The notes: generated by a model from the sequence alone, not told the origin. A DNA stretch of 64,000 bases from Mesostigma viride (GCA_009746045.1 RPFO01000082.1:1976841-2040840), one strand, 5' to 3'; counted from the stretch's first letter, positions 26,467 through 38,400 are shown. Made by a program: numbers and translations.

Positions 26467-29291
26467 ATGGCGGCACTTGATCCACTTGCGGATGCAAGCG
26501 AGGTCACACCAGGCAGGCTATACTTTATCCCGATCAAACGGATCGCATCCCTCCGGCATTCGCCTTTGGCGCGTGCAGGACATTGCTTCTGCGTCGATGA
26601 GGAACTGGTACGCACATTCAGCTGTGTTTCTCCTTTCGTGAATGCTTAGACAGAGCACGGTTATGCATTAGCATTGAATATGGAACGACCGTTACCTGCA
26701 AATATCTTGCCCCTACGTAGAAGCTTACCTCTGTTCCATGATAAGCCTTGCCCTACACAACAGAGCATACTCGCAGATAGTAGCTACAAAACTAATCTAG
26801 AGGCATAATTCGAATGCTATATAATGGACAGTCAGCGTACTAACATTGGTTGTCAGCCATGCCGGCCGGCGGCCTGGCTGAAGTTCAATAGCACTCCATT
26901 TGACAGGAACATTTAAACTTGGCGGGACAATGCGAGTTGACTGTTTGACTCTTACCTGGTAGTTGCTCGTGGGAGAGGTATGCAGAGGTTTTCTTGTTAG
27001 TCTGTGCTGCTATTGCCTCCAATCCAAGGTTGCCTGGAGGCCGAATCCATAGGCCAGTCCTAGCAAGCACTGCAGGAATTCCCTGAGACTGCCTTCCCTC
27101 CCACATTTTTTTTGGCTGGCATTCACTGGAAGCTTATATCAGCACCACGTGTGTGGGAACTCGGAGAGAGTTGAGCGACTGGGGGTCCCTTAGCAGCCAG
27201 GCAGGCACACACCATAATGTTGTTATCATCGTTGCCTTCTAGCGCGTTTGCTCAGATATATCATGTTTGCCGAAGGCAGCATGCTGCACCTACTGCGCCT
27301 GTTACATGCTGCTTCCGCTCTTGGATGGCTGCTTGCCGGTATCTCTGCTTAGAATTCGACCCCCTTCGCTAGTGCTTTCCTGACTGCACAGTAGCCAGCC
27401 TGGTGACAGCATGCCATGTGCTAGCAGGCTATCAGATCAGCCTAGCCGCGCGCAAACTGTGGCACAGCTTGGCGTTAGACAAGTATTTAGGCAAGTATTG
27501 CTAAAGTATGACATTGGCCCACTAGTGCATCAGTCCATGCATACTGTGCTGCATGACATGCGAACCTTCAATACACCACTATCCTGATATGCTCGTGATT
27601 TTACCTCAGTGCGGGACATGCATACAGTTTCGCGTGTCATGCGACCTCTCCATGCCTGGCTATTGTTTTGGCCGGAGTCTTCTCGTTCACGACTTCCTGC
27701 AGCTGCTTCCTTTCCTTTTGTGGCCTCCACCCACTTTGTATCAGATGCCTGCAGATAGTCAAGGCAGTGCCTTACAAAGCAGTAGGTTTCGGGGTGAATA
27801 TCAAGCAGGTCTCATTACAGTTGAACTCCCGGTGTTAAAAAACGTGTGTGATCACCCTCTTGCAGCCGCCCCATACCTTTCCAGCCTCGCTCAGCCTCGC
27901 CGCCTTGGTTGTTATGCAGCACTGCCACAATTTGTATTTCTGTGGAGATCGTAGATAGAAGTGGAAGAGGAAGAAGGGGTGGGGGTGGAAGAGGAAGAAG
28001 GGGTGGGGGTGGGAGTAATGGCTAATGATTATTACAGTTTTACTACGCAGGGCTCCCTTTGCCTGGTTCATAAAGAAGACTTCGTAGAAGAAACATAGCG
28101 GCATCTTGAACCTACCATCCCTACCAGCATTTGGGCTTTGCTTACACTCTCCCGTAACAGTGTAGGTCATGCTCTCTGTCATAGCGTCTCGCAAACTACC
28201 TCCACACTTCTTACAAATGGTTATTCTACTGTATGTCATCCTGGTTTCCGCATTGCCATGGCACGGCTCTGCGTACGGCAGGTATACCAGCCATTCTTCG
28301 CCGACTTTGGCCCCCTCAACCTGGGACAGACGTATCGCTACTGCGAGCTGCTGCGCCACATCCTCAAGGTAGGCAAGGTGCCACGCGCTGTGACCAGCAT
28401 GCGTGCCGGAGCTAGGTCAGAGCGGCGCTCCTGTGCACTTCCCATCCTCAAGGTAGGCAAGGTGCAGAGCAGCACGTTTCCTGGCAAGGATGGTTGCCAT
28501 GGCAAGCGTAGGGCCTCTCCCCATAATTGTATTCTAGACAATCTTCTGGTGGCCAGTTTCTCGAGCATCATGCTCAATCCTGATGCCAAAGCCGAGTAGT
28601 GCTGCCAGCGCTGCAAGGTGGGTGTTGGCCATTCTCCACACACGGCCTTGCCTCGGTAGCAAATTTTGAGTTGAGAGTAAGACCTTGTAAGAGCAAACTT
28701 GCCATTGGTGAGACTGGCACGTCCACTCTATGGTGTTGCATTCCACGCTGATGGCTCACCAAGAGATCCCAGGGGTGCACGGTCAGGACGGATATTTCTT
28801 AGAGACAGCAGCCAAAAGCTTGAAGAATTGAGAAGGCAGCCAAAAGTATATTGTCTGGCTCCTTAAAGACTTACCATGATGGTGGTTTGTGAACTCCCCG
28901 ATGGAGCGTGCGTTTATCTGGTTAAGAATGATGCTATGCTGATAGCCATGCGATACGCTCATGCTACCGTCATGCCACCTTTACGCTACTGGGATTCTGT
29001 GCCACCCTTACACTACCCTAATGCCACCCTTATGCCACCTTAGTGCCACCCTTACGCTACCCTAATGCCACCCTTACGCTACCCTAATGCCACCCTTATG
29101 CTACCCTAATGCCACCCTTATGCTACCTTAGTGCCACCCTTACGCTACCTTAGTGCCGCCCTTTGTGCTACCCCAATGCCACCCTTACGCTACTGTGATT
29201 CTCTGCCCCGCAGGACACCGCGGCCGAGGGCAAAAAGGTGTTCCACATCACGAGCGGGGACCCCCACAAGCTCGCCAACTCCGCTGTGCTG
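26467..29291 (+). CDS. CDC14: CDC14-type dual-specificity phosphatase, first three exons only
   Basis: CDC14 phosphatases remove Cdk phosphates and act in mitotic exit, cytokinesis and cilia. Exons 26467-26607, 28282-28368 and 29214-29291 join in phase 0 through GT-AG introns. They read MAALDPLADASEVTPGRLYF ... FCVDEEL, then VYQPFFADFGPLNLGQTYRY CELLRHILK, then KKVFHITSGDPHKLANSAVL. This is the N-terminal DSPn half, whose signature is YENFYADFGPLNL in animals and yeast. ATG 26467 is the first in-frame start. The catalytic half with the HCxxGxxRS/T loop is not found anywhere downstream in the window, and YidD exons begin 408 bases later. The gene is therefore truncated, rearranged or mis-joined here. 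Confidence 0.8.
27962..28015. repeat. two-copy purine repeat in CDC14 intron 1
   Basis: TGGAAGAGGAAGAAGGGGTG is repeated in tandem twice. The rest of the 1.7-kb intron 26608-28281 shows nothing recognisable. Confidence 0.7.
28443..28464 (+). repeat. duplicated CDC14 exon 2 end and donor
   Basis: The phrase CATCCTCAAGGTAGGCAAGG from the exon 2 / intron 2 junction (28359-28378) recurs at about 28443-28462 inside the intron, creating a second copy of the 5' splice site. Confidence 0.7.
28955..29200. repeat. degenerate 22-bp repeat GCCACCCTTACGCTACC
   Basis: About eleven units of GCCACCCTTACGCTACCCTA with drift fill the end of CDC14 intron 2, C-rich on the sense strand and running up to the exon 3 acceptor at 29213. 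Confidence 0.85.
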
Positions 29292-29698
29292 GTGAGCGGA
29301 GAAGTGTGCGCGGGTGGATGGTGTACGACCCAGGAACACACCCCAGAGAGAGCTGGTCTCCAACCCAGGCATACAGAAAAGATGTGCTGTGCTGCAGGCC
29401 CCGCCCTGCGTTTCAGTGGGTGGTGTCTTGGGTTACTGTTGCTCTATAATGCGCTGTTATGCTCCACGATGCGCTGTAATCGTTACAGTCTTGACAGAAC
29501 TAGGCTACGTTGCAATGGTCCAGATCCTCGTTATGGCAAGTGCATGCAGGTTGTGTCATTCATATGATAAGACAACTGGACTGCCTTATTGGATTAATCA
29601 TTCCCATTATATGCATACCTGAACATGCCATCGGTTGTGCCTGTATGGTAGTGATGACCCCTGCCCGCGTGGTGTGTAACATCCCACCCCACGGCCAG

Positions 29699-32079
29699 GC
29701 ATGATCTCTCCGCTCATCCCGTGGAGCTGCCGCTACATCCCCACCTGCTCCGAGTACGCCATGCAGGTGCGCTAGCATTGTTTTCTATGAGCGCAGGTGT
29801 GCGGTGGTGGAGTACGCCATGCAGGTGCACTAGCATTGTTTTCTATGAGCGCAGGTGTGCGGTGGTGGAGTACGCCATGCAGGCGCGCTAGCATTGTTTT
29901 CTATGAGCGCAGGTGTGCGGTGGTGGAGTACGCCATGCAGGCGGCTAGCGTTTTTTCTGGAGCAAGCATCAACAGAGACACAAGCGAGTCTCGTTCCTTG
30001 GATGAGCACGTTACGGCAGGTGCGCGGTGGTTAATGAGCACACACACACCATGCAGGCGCATGATAAGTAGTGACGCAGCTGGCACACGCCCCCTGATGT
30101 GCTGCGGCTGCACAGGGAGCAGCTCTACCCATGGCTACGGCTTTGCAATGCAAAGGGGTTGGTTGTTTTCCCTGCATGGTGTGTGTGCGCCACGGTTCGC
30201 CCATGTGGTGGCCAACGTTGAATGGTCCAGATTATGCTGCCCGTTGCCCTGGGAGGAAGCTCTCAGGGAATGTACCTTCAACGGTTGTGCAGCCAACGGT
30301 TGTGCAGCTGCCTTGTCAGTGCAACCCCACATCAAGAGGCCTTTTTTGTTTTTGTGCATGTACGTATCACGGAGACATGTGTGGGCCCGTATACGCCAGA
30401 AGGCATGCCTGTGGACTCGGGCTGTGTGCTTGTGCCGGCATGGGGGTGCACAAGAACGCAAGGGGGTGCACAAGAAGGAAAGCTTTAGAGAGGGCGAGAG
30501 TTACAGGATTATGTTCTTGGTCCCTTTGTGAGAACAAAGCAGGACAGGTTCGTTGTCAAGTCCCCTAGTGGTTATTTCAAGTTTCGGCTGGCACTATCAA
30601 ATGCCTATACACCCGGGTCTATTTGCCTAGTCACGACATGCACATGCCAGGCTTGTAGTTGTAACTCTTCGAGGTGCTAGCAACACTCCTGCATCGTTCA
30701 ATAATAAGATAACTACTGTTTGATTGTAGAGTACGAATAAGATTACTATTCATCTATCGGTCCTCACGTCACGTGTTGATTCCTGATCTCACACTCTCCT
30801 CCGTTTCCTTGCGGCCCTTCCCCCGCTCAGGCCTACGCCAAATATGGTGTGCTCAAAGGGACAGCCCTGACGGCGTGCCGGCTGTTGCGATGCAACCCAT
30901 TCGGTACGCGAACAGAGAACACTCGTACCGGTTAGCAATAGGGTACGACCTCTAAAGTGGACCTTTTGCAGAGAGAGCAGGGACACTAATCCCCCAACCA
31001 AATATGCAACCCATTCGGTACACGAACAGATAGCCGTGATAGCACTTGTCTCGGTTAGCAATAGGGTACGCGAACAGATAGCCGTGATAGCACTTGTCTC
31101 GGTTAGCAATAGGGTACGCGGACAGATAGCCGTGATAGCACTTGTCTCGGTTAGCAATAGGGTACGCGAACAGATAGCCGTGATAGCACTTGTCTCGGTT
31201 AGCAATACGGTACGCGAACAGATAGCCGTGATAGCACTTGTCTCGGTTAGCAATAGGGCACGCGAACAGATAGCCGTGATAGCACTTGTCTCGGTTAGCA
31301 ATACGGTACGCGAACAGATAGCCGTGATAGCACTTGTCTCGGTTAGCAATAGGGTAGGAACTCCAGCCCCTTTCAGACCTTTTGCAGATTGAACAGGGGC
31401 ACCAGCCTGCCGACGTTGTGTCTTGGCAACTGGCGTGGGCTGTTGGCTCCCTATGAACGTGTGGTATTTAAAGGTTGTCCGATGAGGATTTCTGCTCCCT
31501 GCCTCAGTCATAAGATTTACTTCCATTTAAAATGGCTTGCCGGCGCATGTCTGGTGCGCCTTTGCCATCGACAATCGCACCCACGCTATAACAGAACACC
31601 AAGACCTTATTACTCAAGCTAAATTATGTACTATGTACTAGATTGCAGCACGAACGTGCTGAGCTTCCCATGACTCCCTGGTCTCCCCTCTGGCCCTGCA
31701 AAATGACATCGACAAATGCTGTCGTGATCATTACAAAAGTTTGTCTTGCAGCTCGTGTAACAGGCGAGTGGTCAGCCGGCTGGAAGGGGTGTGTTTGCAC
31801 TGCTAATATACCAAGGAGACAACCAGCGCAGGCCAGAAATAGCTGCTAACATAGCACTGCAGCAGTTGTCTCAACGGTGCTTGTTGCAACTGCTTGAGTG
31901 GCTTGGTACCACTCAGGTTGTTATGGTAGCGGCTCACCACGATGCATGTCTAGTTTTTGTCCCCCCGCTGATGGGCTTGATTGTCACTTGTCTCACCCTG
32001 AAAATGTGCCCACTATGCAGGAGGATATGGATACGACCCTCCCCGGTGGATCGGCGAGCCACCCCCGCCCGAATTGTAG
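29699..32079 (+). CDS. yidD: plastid-type YidD (membrane protein insertion efficiency factor), last three exons
   Basis: YidD is a small membrane-associated protein that helps YidC/Alb3-type insertion; algae and plants have nucleus-encoded versions predicted for the plastid. Exons 29699-29766, 30831-30903 and 32021-32079 join with matching phases (0, then 1). They read ISPLIPWSCRYIPTCSEYAM, then AYAKYGVLKGTALTACRLLR CNPFG, then GYGYDPPRWIGEPPPPEL and TAG 32077-32079. CRYxPTCSEYA, GxxKG, RLLRCNPF and the plant-like DPPRW end are all diagnostic. The N-terminal exon, which should hold the transit peptide and the amphipathic helix before ISP, is not found in the 408 bases between the CDC14 exon and this one. 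The last exon keeps a Pro-rich tail. Confidence 0.85.
29752..29947 (+). repeat. 58-bp tandem repeat carrying copies of the YidD exon end
   Basis: Three further copies of GAGTACGCCATGCAGG(T/C)GC at about 29810, 29868 and 29926, spaced exactly 58 bases, follow the true exon end at 29766. The first two keep the GT donor (CAG|GTGC). The third has CAGGCGG instead. Confidence 0.9.
29948..30830. other. YidD intron, no gene seen
   Basis: Long ORFs here (for example 30131-30568) are Cys-rich but have no recognisable family and no splice support. Confidence 0.4.
30985..31360. repeat. 48-bp tandem repeat in YidD intron
   Basis: About seven units of 48 bp (CGAACAGATAGCCGTGATAG, then CACTTGTCTCGGTTAGCAAT). 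Because 48 is a multiple of three it is open on both strands (REQIAVIALVSVSNRV per unit on +), but it sits between YidD exons 2 and 3. The first units overlap the sequence after the 5' splice site at 30904 (AACCCATTCGGTAC is repeated at 31007). Confidence 0.9.
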
Positions 32080-33148
32080 CTTTTGAAGTGTTGGCAATAG
32101 GAGAAGCGGCGCGGGCAGCTGCTTGATTATTTGCAGGCGGTCCCATTAGGGAGCTACGGGGGATTGATGAAAAGAAATGTATAATACAACGTATAAAGAA
32201 ACGTATACTATAATCTAACTGGTACACTTAGTATAATATACTCTAACTGGTCCGAATTGTCTGGTCTAGTGTATGCCCGGTGTTTGTTGCCTCGTTTACT
32301 TGGTCAGTGGCTGTTGGGGAGCATACTAGGTTTCTGGCCTGCGCTGGTTGTCTGGTGAATGGATGCCATCAACTATACATCAACTCAGATCGCGTTTTTC
32401 CGCGTTTTCCGCGGCCCGGCACTGAACGCAAACGGTTTTCACCTTTGCGGAGTGCCTGATCAGAATACATCAACTCAAGTTTACAATAAATACATAGTAG
32501 TATATTACAAAATAATACATATACAAACAGGCAACACACAGGGAGGGCGGGTGGGAAAACAAAAGAGACCGCGGCCATGAGCTAGGTGAGCAAGCTTTTA
32601 TCGTGTTTCAAGGCCAACGGCTCTCTACCAACGGCCAGATTCCGGCAACGGCCTCTAAACAGTTTTAGCCGTCAAGTTTTACTTCAGATATTGCTTGTTG
32701 CAAACCCGTCCGCAATCATAGATCTGTTAAGAGAACCTAGATGCAAAAATCCGTCGTCAAGGTACTCAGCACACCGTCAAGGTATGGGCCGCAACAATTA
32801 GGCCATATCATCCGTAATACTCGTACGCTAGAAGCCTAATCAACCTTATTACGATCACATCACCCAGCTCTATTTCACCTAGCATCAGCGGCTCCCCTTC
32901 CGTATCACTATAAAGAAACTATGTTCAGAGAACCCCGATTCTATTAACCGTGGAACTCCAAGGTAACCAGACTCTTTATTAAAACAATAAGTAGAGCACA
33001 TCGGGAAGTGGCCCTCAACTGGCCATCCTTACCCATGGGAACACTTTATGTCCAAAAAGGCTAGCCTTACCCTTACATCCCTCCCTGGCGACCCAAGCCA
33101 GGGGCAAAACAAAAACCGGTGGACGCATAAAACAAGAATGAAGGGAAC
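32080..33148. other. intergenic with dispersed repeat fragments
   Basis: Contains the motif beginning TTTCTGGCCTGC at 32331 and the R1 repeat at about 32391-32480. Otherwise nothing recognised; the right part may be the 3' UTR of the DIRS-like element. Confidence 0.4.
32391..32480. repeat. dispersed repeat R1, copy 2
   Basis: CGCGGCCCGGCACTGAACGC then AAACGGTTTTCACCTTTGCG matches window bases 10-55 with a few differences. Confidence 0.6.
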
Positions 33149-34736
33149 TTAAGAGGAAGGCAGAGAAAAGACGCTCCGCCAAATGCGCGGGGGGCAGGCG
33201 GCGATAGCCCAAACCAGGGCGTCAGGAAGGGTGAGGGCCAAGCTCCGGTGCAATCCCACATAGTGGGCGATGTCCAGTTTTGCTGCTGCGCCCGCGACCC
33301 CGATGCTGAATATCAGCCATGCTGCGCTGCCGCAAAAAATCATAGGTAGCCCCCCCATGACGCAGCCCGTGAATGGTAAACACCGTGTCGACCCCCAAAG
33401 CCTGCGCGGCCTGATGATGCCAAACCCGGCTGAACTGGGCATAATCGTAAGGGAACACACGCTCCCAGGCCGCCTTGCCACGCATACAAACCCGCAAGAG
33501 GGTCTCAGACATGACATCCTCGACCACCACAGATTGCACCGCCCCCTTAGCCGTCTTAGCTGACATCAGCAACAAGGCGCCCCGCTGCGAACCCCGCAAC
33601 CGAACATCAGGCTGCAAGCGCACATGGCCGACCAACAGGTTGAGCGCCTCCGATACCCGCAGGTATTGTTGGAAAATAACGATGACCATCATAGCCGCAC
33701 GAGGCTGCCGCGGGAGCACCATAGTACAAGCATTGAGCGCAAACGCAGCCTCCCATGGAATGGGGGGGGGGTCACGAGGGGGTGCCAACGTGCGCCAGCC
33801 ATGCAGCCAAAACACTTTGTGCCAAGGCCCAATCCCGCACCTCCCGGGGAAAGTACAGATTCAGGCCCATAAGCGCATTGACACACACAACTGGCGGCAT
33901 GTAACACCGTGAGTGCGCCCAAGCGACATACTCGCAATAGTATTCCTCAATCGTCAAGCCGCGCAACAAGCTGCCAGCCCGACCCCGCCGGCTCGCCCAC
34001 CATGCGAAAAAGGACCTACTAAGGCCCTGATGGGAAACCATCAAAGTAGCCGGCTTCACCTTGCCCTCAAGAAGGGTCAAGTAGCTAGCGCCAAGCCGAG
34101 GCCCGGGATTGGGATGAACACCCTCGCGAGTCAAATCGCGGACCCACCCGGCCACCGAGGCAGCCATGGAAAGCCCCCGCGAAGGCCCATCCGCAGGCTG
34201 AAGCTCACTTGGCGTCCAGACCCATTGTGAGCGGCTGCCGGTGACCAACGTAAGAGCGCACAACCGGCGGCATTGCTTGTTTAACCGGTACCTAAGAAGA
34301 GGAACGCCCTTTAGCCAAGCAGCCCAAAGCGGCAGTGGAGTCCACTAACCTCACCACCCGCTTCCCCCAGGTCCCGAGGTTCCGGGCCGAGCGCTCCACC
34401 CCCTTCACAGCGGCCCGCACTTCCTTCTCGTTGATGTGCATCAGTGGTCGAATCGCGCCAGCGACTCTTGATCCCTACGCGCCATCGCCCGTGGATGATG
34501 GCTCTTACCGCGGCCTTGGTCAAGGGTCTAGGCCCGGCATACATGGCCTCACCTGGGGTGAGGAGGGTTGGGTAACCCCGCACCTCCCGGGCCCGAGCTA
34601 GTTCCGTCACCTCAGCTGGGGCCATCTCAGCGTAGACAACCCCCTGCCCAAAACTAGACGCATCCGAAGCCACCACCACCGGAGCCAGGGCAGCCCCCCG
34701 GTCCACACGGAGCATGATCAAATCCTGAAGAAGCAA
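33149..34736 (-). mobile_element. DIRS-like retroelement remnant: RNase H and tyrosine recombinase
   Basis: Order on the - strand is an RNase H part (VVVASDASSFGQGVVYAE near 34680, ending in WTPSELQPADGPSRG near 34200), a linker with EGVHPNPGP, then a tyrosine recombinase. RT-RNase H-tyrosine recombinase is the DIRS/Ngaro arrangement; such elements integrate by recombinase instead of an integrase. The RT itself is missing upstream of 34736, so the copy is 5' truncated, and frameshifts near 34430, 33800 and 33290 break it. Confidence 0.75.
33222..33815 (-). pseudogene. tyrosine recombinase of the DIRS-like element (frameshifted at the catalytic Tyr)
   Basis: The 197-codon frame shows the first catalytic Arg region (QQYLRVSEALNLLVGHV) and the HxLRH box (TIHGLRHGGATYDFLRQRS). 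Then MADIQHRGRGRSSKT normally leads to the nucleophilic Tyr. That Tyr (AHYVG) is now in another frame at about 33256-33275, so the protein ends wrongly (HRPLCG...). The chemistry expected of the family is DNA strand exchange of a circular DNA intermediate. As it stands this copy should be inactive. Confidence 0.75.
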
Positions 34737-35441
34737 CCCTGAGCGGAGGTTACGCGTAGGTTACGTATCCTTCCGACTGTAGCAACTTGTCTCCGTCGTG
34801 TTTTTTGGTCCTCCTGGACTTTTTTGTCATTTGTGGTCCTCCCGAGTCCCGTTGCGTAGTTGCGTTTTCTTTCTTTGTGATGATTCTCGTTGCCCGTAAT
34901 ATTACCTACCAGCTATATCTGTGAAACAGCTTGGTACAAAAGACGCGAACCCAGGAACTCTTGCATCAATTCGCGGCTAATGCTGTACAGTAGGGGTCTC
35001 CTAAACTTCTGATCCCTATACCTTAACTAAAACTTTTCTGGAATTCTGGTTATGCGGTATGCCTGACGGAGGCTGCCTACATTCATAGCGCCGTAAAGGC
35101 GGATATATATAGTTTAAATTAAATACAAAGAGCGTCCTATCCTCATCTACTCGTCAATTGATGTGGATATGCTACATATATACTTAATGTGCTAAGCTAA
35201 AGGGCCTGTCGGAAGAGTGCGACCCAATATTTCTGAAAGTAGACATTTACAGTTCTCTGCTCGCCCAAGTCCCGACTCCCGGACCTCGTTCCTCATTCAA
35301 TAATGTATTATCTGCTAGCTCTTTCCGAGTATCCGTGTGTGTTGAGCTTTGCCATGTAGGCCCAATGATGAATGATCGACAACTACAAGCATTGGCCTCG
35401 GTTGCTCACCTGCGCCATAACGACCCTGCTCCGGTTCCCAG
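34737..35441. other. intergenic, no gene seen
   Basis: AT-richer unique sequence; no ORF or repeat of note. Confidence 0.4.
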
Positions 35442-38400
35442 TTGCCACCGTCTTCGAGATAGCGGCATTCCATGCTTCTAAGGTCAATATGGCCCAACAG
35501 ATCTGCTTGATGTCATCTTCGCTGCGGCAGGATACTTCTGTCTCCAACTTTTGGCTTTCCAGGGGATACAAGGTCAAGGATTCTAATATTGTGCCGGTGA
35601 GGGACGGCGCACCTTGCATGCATGCCATCATAGGATAAGCGGAGGGAAATGTGTCTTTGCATAGTAATGCTTGTGTGCTCTATATAACCGTTTGGGACCC
35701 TCTCGCGTTTCGAATTTCGTCTTTACAGGCTTTCTATCATCGCCTTCCTGGCCTGTCTCCAGTATTAAGTCCGACACGCCCCTGCATGCCGTGGAACTTG
35801 GCACCGAAATCTGTTCCAGTGACGCTGCTTTTGGGCTGGTCGCCCCCTCAGTGATCTGGTACGCTGCATGAATGCAAGATACTCACTGCACAATTCTTGT
35901 TTTCCTTGGTTTCTTGGGGAATGCACACAGGATGTCATTTTCCCATCCAAGGGCGGCTCTCTCCCTTTCATTATGGTTGGCTCCAACTACGACTCTCAGG
36001 CAGAGTGGACAAGGTAACTCTAAAGCGAAAGATGGTTTTCCGCTCGGATAGATTTCTACTCGGCTCAACGAGTAGAACCTCTGCTGCAAGCAAGCACTTT
36101 GCGTTGGAGCGTAAAAATCGCAGCTGTGTAGTCTGCAATGTCATGAAAGCCTGGTAGAACGGTTACCTAAGCCTCATTGACATGAAATATATCAACCAAA
36201 TCATCGGTCCTGATGCCGGGCTCCACCGTGTTGGCACGCTGTGGGCCACTTTGTTCGAGTGTTACTTTAGCTCATGTCCTATCGTTATTCGATTGTTGCT
36301 TTAGCCCATGTGCTATCGTTGTTGGAGTGTTGTATGAGCCCATGTCTTATTGTTAAACCTTTGAGTGTTGTTTGAGCCCATGTCCTATCGTTGTTCCAGT
36401 GCTGTTTGAGCCCATGTCCTAACGTTGTTCTAGTGTTGCTTTAGCCCATGTGCCATTGTTGTTCGAGTGCTGTTTGAGCCCATGTCCTGTCGTTGTTGGA
36501 GTGCATCGTCCTCACAGGATCGAGAAGATGGCGGACGGGTTCAAGTACTCGTACGTGGTCGTCATTGCGCCACCTGGCAGCGCGGCGCATGAGGAGTTTT
36601 TCCGACGATATGTCGAGTAAGTTGGTTTTTGGCGATATATATATTTATGGCAAGTAGGCTGTTTTGTCGAGGATGTGCCGAACAGGTTGTTTCTCCCTCA
36701 CTGTGTCGTGTATGCGATGGGGGGGGTGCCCCTGGGGGCATGGTGTTTCAGACCTGCCCCTTTCAGCTTTCCTGGATGTGTCAATGAGACAGCCAGCTCA
36801 GCCTTGACATTGCTCATCAATTCTATAAGAATGTGCGGTCATGCCTGCAGCCTCTACAATACGCTGCCTATGCGCATGGTAGTTTGGTCGGCAGTTCAAA
36901 CTTTTGATGGTATGTGTGTGTATCGCATGCCTTGACGTATGGGGTGCATGTGGAATGGGGGTCTACATATGTCACCTACGTTGCAAGCTAATAACGGCAT
37001 GGTTCCAGATCTTCCTGTCCACCACGCACTATGCGGTACGTGAATAGGCGTCATCCCTTGACATCAATCTGGATGAGTCTATGCAAGGGTGCAAGGTCAC
37101 AATAGCTGAGCCAATCGGGATGCTCCATTGTTTCCAGCTTGGTAAACCCTACCATGACTTTGTGCACACGTCCTTGTTTGAAGATAACAACCGTTTTCCT
37201 AGGCTTTCCTCCGTTGTCACCCGATCAGTCGCTTTATCGTGAATCCTGATGCTCAAGGACACATGATCTTGATAAATCTTGCATGTTTGTCTCGCTCCTT
37301 GTCATCCTGGTCAGGCGGCCATTCCTGCTCGGGAAGCCGTGCATCCTGGACGCTGACTCGATGGATGGCGCACTGCTGCTCATGCTGGACATTGTGAGGG
37401 GGTTTGCGGGCGCATGGCAGGCGCAAGCTCAAGCCCACGAGTCTGAGGTAAGCCTTCCGGAGCCCTGGGCACGCACCCTTCATCCCTCCAGATATGCGCA
37501 ATCCTGGCGGAGGAAATGTCGTGCTGCCACTAGGTTAACTCAGCCGTGCATGGGTGACGCTAGCATAGGACACTGGATCCCTGCGTTGCTGCCCAAAGCA
37601 TGATGCTTTGCCAAATGAGTCCAGGCATCAGTAATCGTGCTGCCAAATGCCAACGTCTGGATGGTGGGTGATGTTGTTATTGGAGCCTCGGTAGCCGCCT
37701 CTGCGTCCACCAGTCTGCTGATCACACAGCACAAGTGGGTCGGCCAAGAGTGAGAAGGAATTATGTTTGTGTTGATGAAAGGAACAAGGGAAGCGTGGGC
37801 TGGGATGCCGGGGGGTGGGGCAAGGAGGGGGCGCAAGATGGGGTCACTGTGGGAACTGCCAGGCGTGCAAAGGGCAGTCTCAAGCTAGTATCAGTTGCTT
37901 GTGTCATCGCACTCGCATTCAACTTGGCATTGACACTACTGGTCCTAGTAGCACCTCCACGGTGGCATCTGACTATGCCACGGTGCCCATCATGAGGATT
38001 TCTGATGAGAGGTTTTAGTAAGTGGCTGTCCTGCTGGCACGGCTAGCGTCGTGGTCCCTGGGTTCCTTTTGCTGTCGCATATGTGGTCTTGTACACGGCA
38101 AAAGACAATATGCTGCATGTGAGGCCAGAGGTAGCGGTTATGCCAGAATGTTGATGGTCAGTTTCCTCTTACCTCGCCATGATCCCTGGTGCATGGTGGC
38201 CTCCGTGGTCGGTGTCTGCATGGCTCGCATGCCAAGTGCCATTTCTTCCCTTGAACTCCACCTGCCTGACTTTTCCATTTTTCAATGGACGCATCAACCA
38301 TGTTTTTGCTTACCAAAGAACCATTGCTACCATGTTGTTGCTTACCATGAAAACGCCGGTCTCTACAACCCACCATGCACCTTCCATTGCCATCGGTGCT

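Noticed and set aside
30985-31360. CRISPR-like regular array with 48-bp spacing
   Set aside because: Units are contiguous with no spacers; ordinary minisatellite.
29699-32079. Bacterial contamination as the source of yidD
   Set aside because: The gene is split by two phased spliceosomal introns and has the plant-type DPPRW end.
37009-37035. Possible small exon IFLSTTHYA
   Set aside because: Its phase does not fit; the exons on either side (36518-36616 and 37315-37447) join in frame without it.
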